Assembly: GCA_017792365.1 (NCBI GenBank)
Contig: CP051229.1
Coordinates: 3,161,725 to 3,225,724, forward strand
Source: Hyphomonas sp.
GTDB lineage: Bacteria; Pseudomonadota; Alphaproteobacteria; Caulobacterales; Hyphomonadaceae
DNA length: 64,000 nt
Direction: 5' to 3'
The position numbers were made by a program, and so were the translations under genes. This document shows positions 17,027-27,308 of this stretch, piece after piece. The notes under the pieces were generated by a model that did no database searches, had not been told where the DNA came from, and saw nothing but the letters and a program-made list of their open reading frames with translations. The stretch's first letter is position 1. The number at the start of each line of letters is the position of its first letter.

Positions 17027-18541
17027 ATGTTCGAGGAGGAATGGGCGGTCTTTCCCCAGCTTTATGGCGGCCATCTGGCGCTGTCGCTGAGCGCGCTTGG
17101 CGTGGGGCTTCTGGTATCGGTGCCGCTGGGCGTGGCGGCGGCGCGAATCGAGAAGCTGGCTACGCCGGCGCTGGGCGCAGCCAGCGTGGTGCAGACGATC
17201 CCCGGCCTTGCGCTGCTGGCTTTGATGGTGCCGCTGATGGGCGGGCGCATCGGCTTCTGGCCGGCGTTTGCGGCGCTGACGCTGTATTCGGTGCTGCCGA
17301 TCCTGCGCAATACGATCGTCAGCCTGCGCGGCGTTGACCCGGATGTGCGCGAGGCGGCGCTGGCCGTGGGGATGACGCCGCAACAGCGCCTGATGGATGT
17401 CGACCTGCCGCTGGCCGCGCCAGTGATCGTGGCGGGCCTGCGCACGGCTGCTGTCTGGGTGGTGGGCGCGGCGACACTGGCGACACCGGTCGGCGCGGAC
17501 AGTCTGGGCGGGTACATCTTCCAGGGCCTGCAGACGCGCAACTGGGGCACGGTGATCTTCGGCTGCATCGCTTCGGCCGTGCTGGCGCTGGCGCTTGACC
17601 AGGTCATCGCGCTTCTGGAGCGTGGCGCCGTGAAACGCTCGCGCGGTTACCTGCTGGCGGCGTTGGCGGGGTTTGTCGCGATCCTTGTTCCGGCGAGCGG
17701 ACTTGTGGGCGGCGCGCAGGCGGGCGGCGCGCAGGTCGAGGGATCGCTGTCCGGGCGGACGGTGACGGTGGGGGCGAAGACGTTCACCGAGCAATTCATC
17801 CTTGCCGACGTGCTGCGCCGCGCGCTGGAGGCGGAGGGCGCGAGTGTGCGCGTGCGATCCGGGCTTGGCTCGACCGTGGCGTTCGATGCGCTGGCGAGCG
17901 GGGAGATCGATGTCTATGTCGATTATACCGGCACGGTGTGGGCGACGGTGATGAACCGCGACGACCCGGTGAGCCCCGGTGAGATGTACGCCCAGCAGCA
18001 GGACTGGCTGATGGAGGAACGCGGCGTCGAGGCGTTCGTGCGGCTGGGGTTCGAGAACGCCTACGCCTTCGCCACCACGCGCGAGACCGCCGAGCGACTG
18101 GGCCTCGCCAGCATCGCGGACATGGCCGGCACAGGAGCAAGCCTTGCCAGCGATCCGGAATTCTTCGGCCGGTCGGAATGGACGCGGACCCGCGACGCTT
18201 ATGGTCTTGGCGATATTCGTACGCGCGGGATGGATTCGACCTTCATGTATGATGCGGTCCGTTCCGGCGAGGTCGATGCGGTGACGGCCTATACGACGGA
18301 CGGGCGGATCGACGCTTTCGACCTTGTGCTGATGGATGACCCGCTGGAGGTTCTGCCGCCTTATGACGCCTTCATCCTGCTGGCGCCGGGCGTCGACGCC
18401 GACGTGAAGGCCGCGCTGGCGCCGCTGCGCCGCTCGATCACCAACGAACAGATGCGCCGCGCGAACGCGATGGTCGATCTCGAGCGCCAGTCAGTCGCGC
18501 AGGCGGGCGAGTGGTTGTGGGGGGAGATCGCACGGCAGTAG
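17027..18541 (+). CDS. Fused permease / substrate-binding protein of a betaine/choline/ergothioneine-type ABC transporter
   Basis: A 504-residue fusion. Residues 1-225 are a BPD-type permease with 5-6 helices and an EAA-like loop (DPDVREAALAVGMTPQQRLMDVDLPLA). Residues 240-500 are a type II OpuAC binding domain (VGAKTFTEQFILADVLRRAL, GSTVAFDALASGEIDVYVDYTGT). This architecture is that of OpuF/EgtUBC-like importers, where the binding domain is tethered to the membrane permease. Substrate cannot be read from sequence; choline, glycine betaine and ergothioneine are all possible. It splits the trp block. Confidence 0.87.
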   Translation: MFEEEWAVFPQLYGGHLALSLSALGVGLLVSVPLGVAAARIEKLATPALGAASVVQTIPGLALLALMVPLMGGRIGFWPAFAALTLYSVLPILRNTIVSLRGVDPDVREAALAVGMTPQQRLMDVDLPLAAPVIVAGLRTAAVWVVGAATLATPVGADSLGGYIFQGLQTRNWGTVIFGCIASAVLALALDQVIALLERGAVKRSRGYLLAALAGFVAILVPASGLVGGAQAGGAQVEGSLSGRTVTVGAKTFTEQFILADVLRRALEAEGASVRVRSGLGSTVAFDALASGEIDVYVDYTGTVWATVMNRDDPVSPGEMYAQQQDWLMEERGVEAFVRLGFENAYAFATTRETAERLGLASIADMAGTGASLASDPEFFGRSEWTRTRDAYGLGDIRTRGMDSTFMYDAVRSGEVDAVTAYTTDGRIDAFDLVLMDDPLEVLPPYDAFILLAPGVDADVKAALAPLRRSITNEQMRRANAMVDLERQSVAQAGEWLWGEIARQ

Positions 18542-18595
18542 GAGGCGCTTTCGCGCCCGGCCGGGCCCCCGCCTTCGCGGGGGATGCGGGTTGAG
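18542..18595 (+). repeat. Composite hairpin repeat, right half
   Basis: Starts GAGGCGCTTTCGCGCC, a small hairpin, then the palindrome CCCCCGCCTTCGCGGGGG (18566-18583) and the shared tail ATGCGGGTTGAG. It is the right half of the element seen complete at 20.1 and 32.5 kb, directly after the transporter stop. No T-run follows. Confidence 0.65.
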
Positions 18596-18720
18596 ACCGT
18601 CAGGCTGACTTGCCGCCGGTCGGCTTTTCGGGACTGGCGCCGTGATGTGGCAGGTGGATGTGACGGATTGCGCAGCACAGCCTGCTTGGAACATTCCCCG
18701 TCGCGGTCTATTTGAACGCC

Positions 18721-19944
<1,224 letters not shown>

Positions 19945-19974
19945 GGTTGGGGCCTCTTTCCAGCATTTGAACCT

Positions 19975-20192
19975 GAAGGACGCTGGCGCGTCCTGGCCGG
20001 ATGCCCGCCTTCGCGGGCAACACGGTTGAGGGGGTGGTGCGGTGAGAGAGTTCTCGTGTTCTTGATAGCCGTGTCCCCCGCGCAGGCGGGGGTCTGGTTG
20101 GCGGCGGCAGTCCGCCTGTTGTTGGTATCGTGGTTGAAGGACGCTTCTGCGTCCTGTCCGGGTCCCCGCCTTCGCGGGGAATGCGGTTGAGG
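19975..20192 (+). repeat. Two hairpin repeats between trpB and the GIY-YIG gene
   Basis: A right-half copy (19975-20035: GAAGGACGCTGGCGCGTCC, then GCCCGCCTTCGCGGGC at 20003-20018) is followed by a complete copy (about 20068-20192). The complete copy has CCCCCGCGCAGGCGGGGG (20075-20092), TCTGGTTGGCG, small hairpin GGACGCTTCTGCGTCC, CCCCGCCTTCGCGGGG (20164-20179) and tail ATGCGGTTGAGG. This fills nearly all of the 293-base gap. RNA from it would fold into several strong stems; no T-run marks a terminator. Confidence 0.75.
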
Positions 20193-20237
20193 GGGGTGTG
20201 AGCCGTCGATAGATTTGTAGGGGTTGGGGGGCGACGC

Positions 20238-20546
20238 ATGGCGTTCTGGGTTTACATTCTGGCGAAGGATCGCAACTCGACTTTCTATGTCGGGCATACG
20301 GATGATCTGCCGCGTCGCATCTGGGAGCATCGGGCTGAGGTGCGACCGGGGTTCACTTCGAAGTATGGTGTGAAGCGACTGGTCTATGCCGAGCCGTTTG
20401 CGACACGCGAAGAGGCGAAGGCGCGGGAGACGCGGTTGAAGCGGTGGAACCGGATCTGGAAAATGAACCTGATCGAGCGGGACAATCCGGATTGGGATGA
20501 TCTCTATCTGACGATCAATCAGTGGTGTTCGAGCCCAGCGGGGTAG
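20238..20546 (+). CDS. GIY-YIG nuclease-fold protein (UPF0213/YhbQ-like)
   Basis: A 102-residue single-domain GIY-YIG protein. The two signature strands are WVYILAK and FYVGHTDDL, followed by the catalytic-type arginine in PRRIWEHR and the glutamate in REEAKARETRLKRWNR. Such stand-alone proteins are common in alphaproteobacteria, often beside repeats, and their role (DNA repair or a mobile remnant) is not settled. GGTTGGGGGG lies upstream of the ATG. It sits in repeat-rich DNA between trpB and trpA, which suggests late insertion. Confidence 0.88.
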   Translation: MAFWVYILAKDRNSTFYVGHTDDLPRRIWEHRAEVRPGFTSKYGVKRLVYAEPFATREEAKARETRLKRWNRIWKMNLIERDNPDWDDLYLTINQWCSSPAG

Positions 20547-20705
20547 TTGTGTCGGTGTTGGCCGCGTCCTTCGACGGGCTCAGGATGAGGGCTGGCATCC
20601 GGGCGGCGCACGGTTGGAATGCGCGCGGGTTGCGGTGTCGGCCTGAACTTTCTGTTTGCGCGGGTTCCAGCGTGGGCTGGATTGTGACACACCCCGTTTC
20701 CGGAC

Positions 20706-20726
20706 CCCGCCCCACAGGGGGGCGGG
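20706..20726 (+). repeat. GC-rich hairpin upstream of trpA
   Basis: CCCGCCCC (20706-20713) pairs with GGGGCGGG (20719-20726) over a 5-base loop, 25 bases before the trpA ATG. The same 205-base gap holds CCTTCGACGGGCTCAGGATG (20569-20588), a short word found widely in alphaproteobacterial intergenic DNA. There is no T-run and no visible leader peptide, so attenuation is not supported. Confidence 0.45.
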
Positions 20727-20751
20727 AGAGTGACGGCCTGATCCTGCGCGC

Positions 20752-21576
20752 ATGACAACCGAACGTATCCAGAAGACCTTCGCAGCCTGCGCGGCGGAGA
20801 ACCGGGCGGCCTTTGTCGGCTACCTGATGGCGTCAGATCCCGATCCTGAAACATCTTTTGAATGCCTGATGGCGCTGGTCGAGGCCGGCGTCGACGTCAT
20901 CGAACTGGGCGCGCCGTTTACCGATCCGATGGCCGACGGGCCGGCGATCCAGAAGGCGGCGATCCGCGCGCTTAACGCTGGCGGAAGCCTGGATGCAACT
21001 CTGGGTTTAGCTGAGCGTTTCCGTAGCGTTAACGACTCTACCCCCCTGATTGTGATGGGATACGCAAATCCGGTGCATCATATGGGCTATGAAGCCTTTG
21101 CCGGACGCGCGGAGGCGGCGGGAATCGACGGTCTGATTACTGTGGATTTGCCGCCGGAAGAGGATGGTCCGCTACGTGATGCGCTTGCGGCGCGAGGCAT
21201 AGCCGCGATACGGCTGGCGACGCCGACGACAACGGAACAGCGCATGGCGCGGATCGCTGACGGCGCTGGCGGGTTTGTATATTATGTCTCCGTCGCCGGC
21301 GTGACCGGCGCGGGCACAGGTTCGGAGGACGAAATCAGGGTCGGGGTTGAGCGGGCGCGGCGTTTATCGCGCCTACCGGTTGCGGTTGGGTTCGGTGTCA
21401 GGACGCCCGAACAGGCCGCAACGTTCGCCAGGCTGGCGGACGGCGTTGTCGTCGGTTCCGCCCTGGTCGAGGAAGTGCGCAAGGCGACCGAGTCCGGGCA
21501 CATTAAATCGTGTGTCAAGGGTGTAAGTGTGGTTGCTAAGTCACTGTCAAACGCCATACGTTCGGCGCGAGCGTAA
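20752..21576 (+). CDS. trpA: Tryptophan synthase alpha chain
   Basis: A 274-residue TIM barrel cleaving indole-3-glycerol phosphate to indole. The catalytic glutamate and aspartate are in ELGAPFTDPMADGPAIQ; the active-site loop TGAGTG follows FVYYVSVAGV; the phosphate site is VGFGVRTPEQA and VVGSALV. The reading frame is intact and of usual length. accD starts 12 bases after the stop, so trpA-accD are co-transcribed, probably with folC. Confidence 0.96.
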   Translation: MTTERIQKTFAACAAENRAAFVGYLMASDPDPETSFECLMALVEAGVDVIELGAPFTDPMADGPAIQKAAIRALNAGGSLDATLGLAERFRSVNDSTPLIVMGYANPVHHMGYEAFAGRAEAAGIDGLITVDLPPEEDGPLRDALAARGIAAIRLATPTTTEQRMARIADGAGGFVYYVSVAGVTGAGTGSEDEIRVGVERARRLSRLPVAVGFGVRTPEQAATFARLADGVVVGSALVEEVRKATESGHIKSCVKGVSVVAKSLSNAIRSARA

Positions 21577-21588
21577 CGGAGACATCCA

Positions 21589-22485
21589 TTGAACTGGCTG
21601 ACCAATCTTCCGCCGGGCCTCAAATCGATCTTCGCAAAGAGTGATGACGGAGACGGGGACACCCTCTGGGTGAAGTGCCCCAAGACCGGCGAACTTGTTT
21701 ACCGCGACGACCTTGAAGCCTCGATGTGGGTGACGCCTTCCGGCGCCCACCTGCGTATGACCCCGACCCAGCGCATGGACGCGCTGTTCGGCAAGGGGCT
21801 GTGGAAGGAAATTCCGCTGCCGGACGTCGTGCAGGATCCGCTGAAGTTCAAGGACGACAAGAAATACGTCGACCGCCTGAAGGCCTCGCGCGCCAAGACG
21901 GGCCGCACCGACTGCATGATGGCGGCGCAGGGCGAGATCGGTAACCGCAAGGTGGTCGCGCTGGTCCAGGACTTCGCCTTCATGGGCGGTTCGCTGGGCA
22001 TGGCTGCGGGCGAAGCGTTCATCACGGCTGCGGAAACGGCTGTCGCGCGCAAGGCCGCGCTGATCTGTGTGACCGCATCGGGCGGCGCGCGGATGCAGGA
22101 AAGCGCCTTTGGCCTGATGCAGATGCCGCGTTCGGTCATCGCAATCGAAGACGTGAAGCGCGCCAAGCTGCCCTACATCGTGATCCTCACCGACCCGACA
22201 TCGGGCGGCGTGATGGCGTCCTATGCGATGCTGGGCGACGTGCACATCGCCGAGCCGGATGCGATGCTGGCCTTCACCGGCGCGCGCGTGATCGAACAGA
22301 CGATCCGCGAGAAACTGCCCGCCGGCTTCCAGCGGTCTGAATTCCTGCACGAGCGCGGTCAGGTGGACATGGTCTGCCATCGCCGGGACATCCCGGAGAA
22401 GCTCGCCTCGATCCTTGAGATGCTGATGCCCGAGCAGCAACGTCCGCGCAGGACGAGCCGCGCCAAGGCCGAAGCGGAAAGATAG
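21589..22485 (+). CDS. accD: Acetyl-CoA carboxylase carboxyltransferase subunit beta
   Basis: Carboxyltransferase beta subunit of fatty-acid synthesis, 298 residues. The crotonase-type core is complete (ALVQDFAFMGGSLGMAAGEA, VTASGGARMQES, DPTSGGVMASYAMLGD, EPDAMLAFTGARVIEQTIRE). The N-terminal region that usually forms a four-cysteine zinc ribbon reads VKCPKTGELVYRDD with one cysteine only, so no zinc site can form. The start is TTG, with ACGGAGAC upstream. Between trpA and folC, the normal alphaproteobacterial order. Confidence 0.96.
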   Translation: MNWLTNLPPGLKSIFAKSDDGDGDTLWVKCPKTGELVYRDDLEASMWVTPSGAHLRMTPTQRMDALFGKGLWKEIPLPDVVQDPLKFKDDKKYVDRLKASRAKTGRTDCMMAAQGEIGNRKVVALVQDFAFMGGSLGMAAGEAFITAAETAVARKAALICVTASGGARMQESAFGLMQMPRSVIAIEDVKRAKLPYIVILTDPTSGGVMASYAMLGDVHIAEPDAMLAFTGARVIEQTIREKLPAGFQRSEFLHERGQVDMVCHRRDIPEKLASILEMLMPEQQRPRRTSRAKAEAER

Positions 22486-22528
22486 CGCGACGGCCTTCGG
22501 GCGCAGCGCTGAACGAGGCTAGACTCCA

Positions 22529-23861
22529 GTGACGAACGCTGCCGCTGTGAACGCGGCGCTTGCAAGGTTCAAGGCTGCGCGCCCGGCGCAACCCTCCGAC
22601 TTCCAGCTCGGCGCGATACGTGGCGCGCTTGCGAGCCTTGGCGATCCCCAGAAGGACATGGGGAAGATCGTCCACATCACCGGCACCAACGGGAAGGGAT
22701 CGACCGCGCAATTCGTGCGGGCGATGGGCGAGGCGGCGGGCCTGCGCGTCAACGTCTTTACATCGCCGCACCTGATCCGCGTGAACGAACGCATCCGGCT
22801 CGACGGTGAACTTGTGAGCGATGATGCGCTGGCCGATGCGCTGAACCGCGTTGCGCAGGCGGACGCCGGCCTCAGCTATTTCGAGGCGCTGACGGCGGCG
22901 GCTTACCTGCTGTTCGCGGAGAACGAGCCGGACCTGTCGGTGATCGAGGTCGGCGCTGGCGGCGCGGGCGATGCGACCAGCGTGATCGACGATGCGGCGG
23001 TGTGCGTGATCACGCCGATCAGCCGCGACCACGAAACCATGTTCGGCGTGTCGGGCGAAGCGGCGATCGCGCGGCTCAAGGCCGGCATCCTGCGCGATGA
23101 CCGCCCTGCGGTGATAGCGGAGCAGAACGCGATCGCGCAGGCCGTGCTGCTCGAAGAGGCGCGCTGGCGTGGCGCGAAGCCTTTGCGGCGGGACGCAACT
23201 GGTCTGCGCGATGGGACGGCGATGCGTTCGTCTATGAGGGCGAGACGCTGAACGCCCGCGCGCCGTGGCTGGGCATTGCCGGGCGCGTGCAGGCGCAGAA
23301 TGCGGGACTGCGTGTGCGGTGGTCGAGCAGCTGGCGGATCCGCGGTTTACGGACCAGGCGATTGCCGCAGGCCTGCGCGGCGCATTCTGGCCAGCGCGCA
23401 TGCAGGCGCTGGGCGAGGGGCCGCTGACCGCCGGGTTTGAGGGTGCCATCAGGATCGATGCGGCGCACAACGAAGCGGGCGCGCGCGAACTGGCCAAGGC
23501 CATCAAGGCCGATCGCCTGGCCGTCGAGGCGGCTGGCGATGCGCCGCCGCACACCGCGGTGATCATGGCGATGCAGGAGTCGAAGGACGCCGGCGCCATG
23601 CTCGAAGCGCTGAAGGATGCTGCGGACGATCTGATCGCCTGCCGGCTGCCTGACAGCGGCGGTCAGGAGGGCGGGCCGGGCGCGAATCCGGCCCACATCG
23701 TCGCCGCAGCGGGCGCGCTGGGCATGCACGCAATGCCCGCAGGAGACGTAACGGACGCAATCGCCCTGGCGCGGGCCGGCGGCGCTGACCGCATCTGGAT
23801 CTGCGGTTCTGTCTACCTGTGCGGCGCGGTTCTAAAGGCGAACGGCGAGACGATTCGCTGA
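22529..23861 (+). CDS. folC: Folylpolyglutamate / dihydrofolate synthase (two frame breaks)
   Basis: Mur-ligase-type enzyme adding glutamate to folates. The first part has HITGTNGKGSTAQFVRAM (P-loop), TSPHLIRVNERIR and VIEVGAGGAGDATSVID. The frame then breaks near 23175 and again near 23310; a missing base at each restores one protein. The last part has VVEQLADPRFTDQAIAAGL, IRIDAAHNEAGARELAKA and IWICGSVYLCG. The histidine-aspartate motif DAAHN is intact. GTG start. Since folC is normally essential and both halves are well conserved, base-calling errors are more likely than a true pseudogene. Confidence 0.88.
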
Positions 23862-24117
23862 GGCGCGTTGCCTCGTTCAAAAAAAACAGAGCGAATGCGC
23901 GGTTTTTTTGCAACACGCCGCAGAAGGTTTGCGTGCAGCGGCATTTTGACCTGAAAGGCGCGACGTAAGGGCGCCGCCACGTTCACACGAAACAGGGCTT
24001 TCCCGCTCCGGAAATTCACTGTGATCTGGCGCGCAATTCAGAGGCCGAAAATGGTCCAGCCCTCCCCGGCGCCCAAGTGGACAACAAGGGTTAAAATACC
24101 TGAGGGAGGGACTATCC

Positions 24118-27100
24118 ATGAAATCGGGAGCATTGCGTTCAACGTCCGTATTGGCGTTGGCATTGTCTGGCATGGCCTGCTGGACGGCGACGGCGCAGGA
24201 AGTCGATCAGATCGCAGAGTCGACACAAGCGCCGCCGGGACAGGCGGAGCGGGTCGTCGTGACGGGGACGAACATCGCCGGCGCCGCGGAATCGGCCGCA
24301 TTGCCGGTCGAGGTCTACACCGCGGATGAGAGCTTCAAGCAGGGCGGGCAGACCGCTCTGGAATTCACGAAGTCGCTCAGCATTGTCGGGTCGACGGTCG
24401 GGGAGACCAACCAGTTCCAGGCGGGTTTCGGCGGCATCGGTTCATCGCAGCTGAACCTTCGCGGTCTAGGCGGCGGACGTACGCTGACGATCTTCAACGG
24501 CCGGCGGTTCTCAGAGAACACCAACATGATCCCGTCGATCGCTCTTGAGCGGACGGAGATCCTGAAGGACGGCGGCGCGGTGATCTACGGCGCTGACGCA
24601 ACCGGCGGCGTGGTCAACTTCATCACGCGCGACGGCTTCGACGGCTTCCTGTTCGATAGCGAATACAAGTTCATCGATGGGTCGGACGGAGATTACGGCA
24701 TTTCCGCCTTGTGGGGCCGTGACTTCGACAACGGGAACATCATGCTCTCGTACGAGCACACCCACCGCAGCGAGCTGGACATCACCGAGCGCGATTGGAC
24801 GATCAATTCGTTCGCGAAAAACAATACGCCGTGGGCGCCGTACCATAACTACGGAACCTATCTTCTGCAGGTTCCTGAGGCCGTTGGGGCCGGATTCGGC
24901 ATCCCAAGCGGCACGATCGGCGTCATCAAGGACTTTACCGACGAGGAGTGCCGGAACAGCACCGGGCCGGTTGAGGGGCAGAGCCTGAGGCTGAGCGGTC
25001 TTCCAGTGTGCTGGTGGAACTATGCGATCCACACGTACAACCTGGTTGAGGAAATCGATCAGCACCGCGTCTACGGTCAGGTGAAGTTTGACTTCTCCGA
25101 CAGCCTGCGCTTCACCGGCCAGCTCGCTTATGGTCAGTCGAATGCCGATGCGATCGGCACGGTGGCCTCCTATCAGGCCAACGTCGGTCCCGGACCGGGC
25201 TCGGGCACGGCGTTCCAGTTCAGGACGCCCGCTTCCAACCCGTACTTCGCGGACTTCCTTGCCCAGAACCCGGGTCAGATCACCGGACCAGCCGCTGGAC
25301 TTCTGCCGTTCGTATCTGCGGCGGATCAGTTCCTGTCGATCTTCTTTGGCCCGTCAGGCGCCCCGCACCTGCCGAATGGCGAAGGGACGATGCCGCGCAC
25401 CCAGCTTGAAAACTGGAACGCCGTGGCGGCCTTCGATGGTGATTTCAACGACTTTGGCGGCGATTGGCTGGACACCTGGAGCGCGTCACTGACGTTCAAC
25501 CATGCGGTGACCGATTCGACGCTTCCTGACACTGTCGGATACCGCGTGCAGGAAGCGCTGAACGGTTTTGGTGGTCCGAACTGTGCGGCGGAGGATCTTG
25601 TCGCCGACAACTTCAGCCAGGACGCGCTGGACGCCAACAATGATGGCACTGTATCGAAAGACGAATGGTATGCTGTCGTCGGCACCCAGAACCCTGCACA
25701 GGCAGGTCAGAACGGCTGTCTGTACCTGAACCCGTTCTCCAGCTCCTATCCTGAGAACGGAACCTTCGGAACGCCGAACCCGCGCTACATTCCGGGCAAT
25801 GATATTCCTCCGGAACTGGCAGCATGGCTGTATGACGACCGCCAGACGGAGAACGCCAACGACAACCTGACGTTCGACGCTCTGGTGTCAGGCGGCACGC
25901 CGATCGCCCTTCCGGGCGGCAATGTCGCCTGGGCGGCTGGCGCCCAGTGGCGCCTGTCGGAAGGCAGGGAAACCACGTCGAGCGAGATCATCGATCCTCG
26001 CTTCATGCCTTGCGCATGGCCAGGCCAGCAGCCGGGCGATGTGGGGTGTGCGCCGACAGGTCAGTCGCCGTACTTCTTCTTCGCGTCCGATGAGCAGAAC
26101 CGTTCGGACAACCAGCAATATTCGTACTTCGGCGAGCTTCAGATCCCGGTCATGGACCGCCTGAGCTTCCAGCTGGCCGTGCGTCGCGAGGAATTCCCGA
26201 AGTCGGATCTCGGCGCGACCGTGTACAAGATTGCGGGCAAGTGGGATCCGACCGACTGGCTAGCTCTGCGCGGTTCGTTCGGCACCAACTATGAATCGCC
26301 GCCGAGCACGCTCGTTCCGGGCGAGATCAACAACTCGCTCAGCCTCATTGCGGCTGCGGGCAACAAGTACCTGCGTGTCGAAACCGAGACGCTGGGCGGC
26401 ATCGAACCGGAAACTGCGGAGGTCGCCAACTTCGGCGCCATCTTCAACTTCGACAACATGCCGGGCAACGGCAACCTTCGGTTCAGCGTCGATTACTTCG
26501 ACTTCAAGATCATCGACGAGATCAAGACGGTCAGCCACAACCAGCTGCTGAACACGACGTTTGTTGGGTCGCCAGGAGCCAACAACCTCATCAACTGTTC
26601 TGCGGCGCTGATCGAGCGGATTACGTTCCTGAACGGTCGGGGTGCAGCGGGTTGTACGCAGGGCACAACGGTCGGGGACGACGTCACGTCGATCCGGTCC
26701 GTGTTCGGCAACGGACCCGGGGCTCAGACCACGGGTATCGACTACGACGTGGCCTACAACTTCGGCGCCCTCGGCGGCGACTGGACGCTCGGCGGCAACG
26801 CCACCAACGTCCTGTCGTACGAGATCTCGGCGTTCGAGTTGAACGGCACCGAGCTGACGCCGGCGATCGACGCGCTCGGCTTCGCGAACTACTCGCGCGA
26901 AGGCGACATCGTCTCGGAATGGAGGGGCAATGCGTACGCCAACTACACGTACGACAACCACAACATCCGTTACGTCGTCCGCTACATCCAAGGCGTCAAG
27001 GATGACCGGTTCATTGGTGGACCGAACGAGAACATCGACGACTTCACGACGTCGAACCTCTACTACCAGTACACCATGCCGTTCGATGAGGACTTCACGC

Positions 27101-27228
27101 TGTCGTTCTCGGTCGAGAACCTGACGGATGAAGACCCGCCGTTCACGGTGCAGCAGTACAGCTATGACCCGTTCATCGGGAACCCGCTGGGCCGCACCTA
27201 CGAGATCGGCATTCGCAAGCAGTTCTAG
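24118..27228 (+). CDS. Large TonB-dependent outer-membrane receptor
   Basis: A 1036-residue receptor. Signal peptide 1-26; TonB-box-like ERVVVTGTNI at about 44-53; plug domain about 60-190 (LNLRGLGGGRTLTIFNGRR, DGGAVIYGADATGGVVNF); long beta-barrel with DEDPPFTVQQYSYDPF near the end and a terminal Phe. It is of the long class common in Caulobacterales and sphingomonads, which often take up oligosaccharides, peptides or aromatic compounds; no substrate can be assigned. The 256-base upstream gap holds only an A/T inverted repeat (23880-23887/23902-23909). A strong terminator follows. Confidence 0.93.
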   Translation: MKSGALRSTSVLALALSGMACWTATAQEVDQIAESTQAPPGQAERVVVTGTNIAGAAESAALPVEVYTADESFKQGGQTALEFTKSLSIVGSTVGETNQFQAGFGGIGSSQLNLRGLGGGRTLTIFNGRRFSENTNMIPSIALERTEILKDGGAVIYGADATGGVVNFITRDGFDGFLFDSEYKFIDGSDGDYGISALWGRDFDNGNIMLSYEHTHRSELDITERDWTINSFAKNNTPWAPYHNYGTYLLQVPEAVGAGFGIPSGTIGVIKDFTDEECRNSTGPVEGQSLRLSGLPVCWWNYAIHTYNLVEEIDQHRVYGQVKFDFSDSLRFTGQLAYGQSNADAIGTVASYQANVGPGPGSGTAFQFRTPASNPYFADFLAQNPGQITGPAAGLLPFVSAADQFLSIFFGPSGAPHLPNGEGTMPRTQLENWNAVAAFDGDFNDFGGDWLDTWSASLTFNHAVTDSTLPDTVGYRVQEALNGFGGPNCAAEDLVADNFSQDALDANNDGTVSKDEWYAVVGTQNPAQAGQNGCLYLNPFSSSYPENGTFGTPNPRYIPGNDIPPELAAWLYDDRQTENANDNLTFDALVSGGTPIALPGGNVAWAAGAQWRLSEGRETTSSEIIDPRFMPCAWPGQQPGDVGCAPTGQSPYFFFASDEQNRSDNQQYSYFGELQIPVMDRLSFQLAVRREEFPKSDLGATVYKIAGKWDPTDWLALRGSFGTNYESPPSTLVPGEINNSLSLIAAAGNKYLRVETETLGGIEPETAEVANFGAIFNFDNMPGNGNLRFSVDYFDFKIIDEIKTVSHNQLLNTTFVGSPGANNLINCSAALIERITFLNGRGAAGCTQGTTVGDDVTSIRSVFGNGPGAQTTGIDYDVAYNFGALGGDWTLGGNATNVLSYEISAFELNGTELTPAIDALGFANYSREGDIVSEWRGNAYANYTYDNHNIRYVVRYIQGVKDDRFIGGPNENIDDFTTSNLYYQYTMPFDEDFTLSFSVENLTDEDPPFTVQQYSYDPFIGNPLGRTYEIGIRKQF

Positions 27229-27250
27229 GCTTCGCGACTGACTGAAGAAA

Positions 27251-27287
27251 GCGCCCCGGCCTGTGATGGGCCGGGGGCGTTCTTTTT
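27251..27287 (+). terminator. Intrinsic terminator after the TonB receptor
   Basis: GCGCCCCGGCC (27251-27261), 7-base loop, GGCCGGGGGCG (27269-27279), then TTCTTTTT. The stem has one bulged G. It ends the receptor transcript and lies just beyond the convergent motA stop. Confidence 0.88.
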
Positions 27288-27308
27288 GGTCTGCGTTTGT
27301 CGGGGAGG

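Noticed and set aside
20565-20745. Attenuator or leader peptide before trpA
   Set aside because: Strong stems exist, but there is no Trp-rich short open frame and no T-run; the stems belong to dispersed repeats.
25626-25664. EF-hand-like sequence DANNDGTVSKDE inside the large TonB receptor as a separate gene
   Set aside because: It is in frame within the receptor and lies in an extracellular-loop region, so it is a possible calcium-binding loop and not an independent feature.
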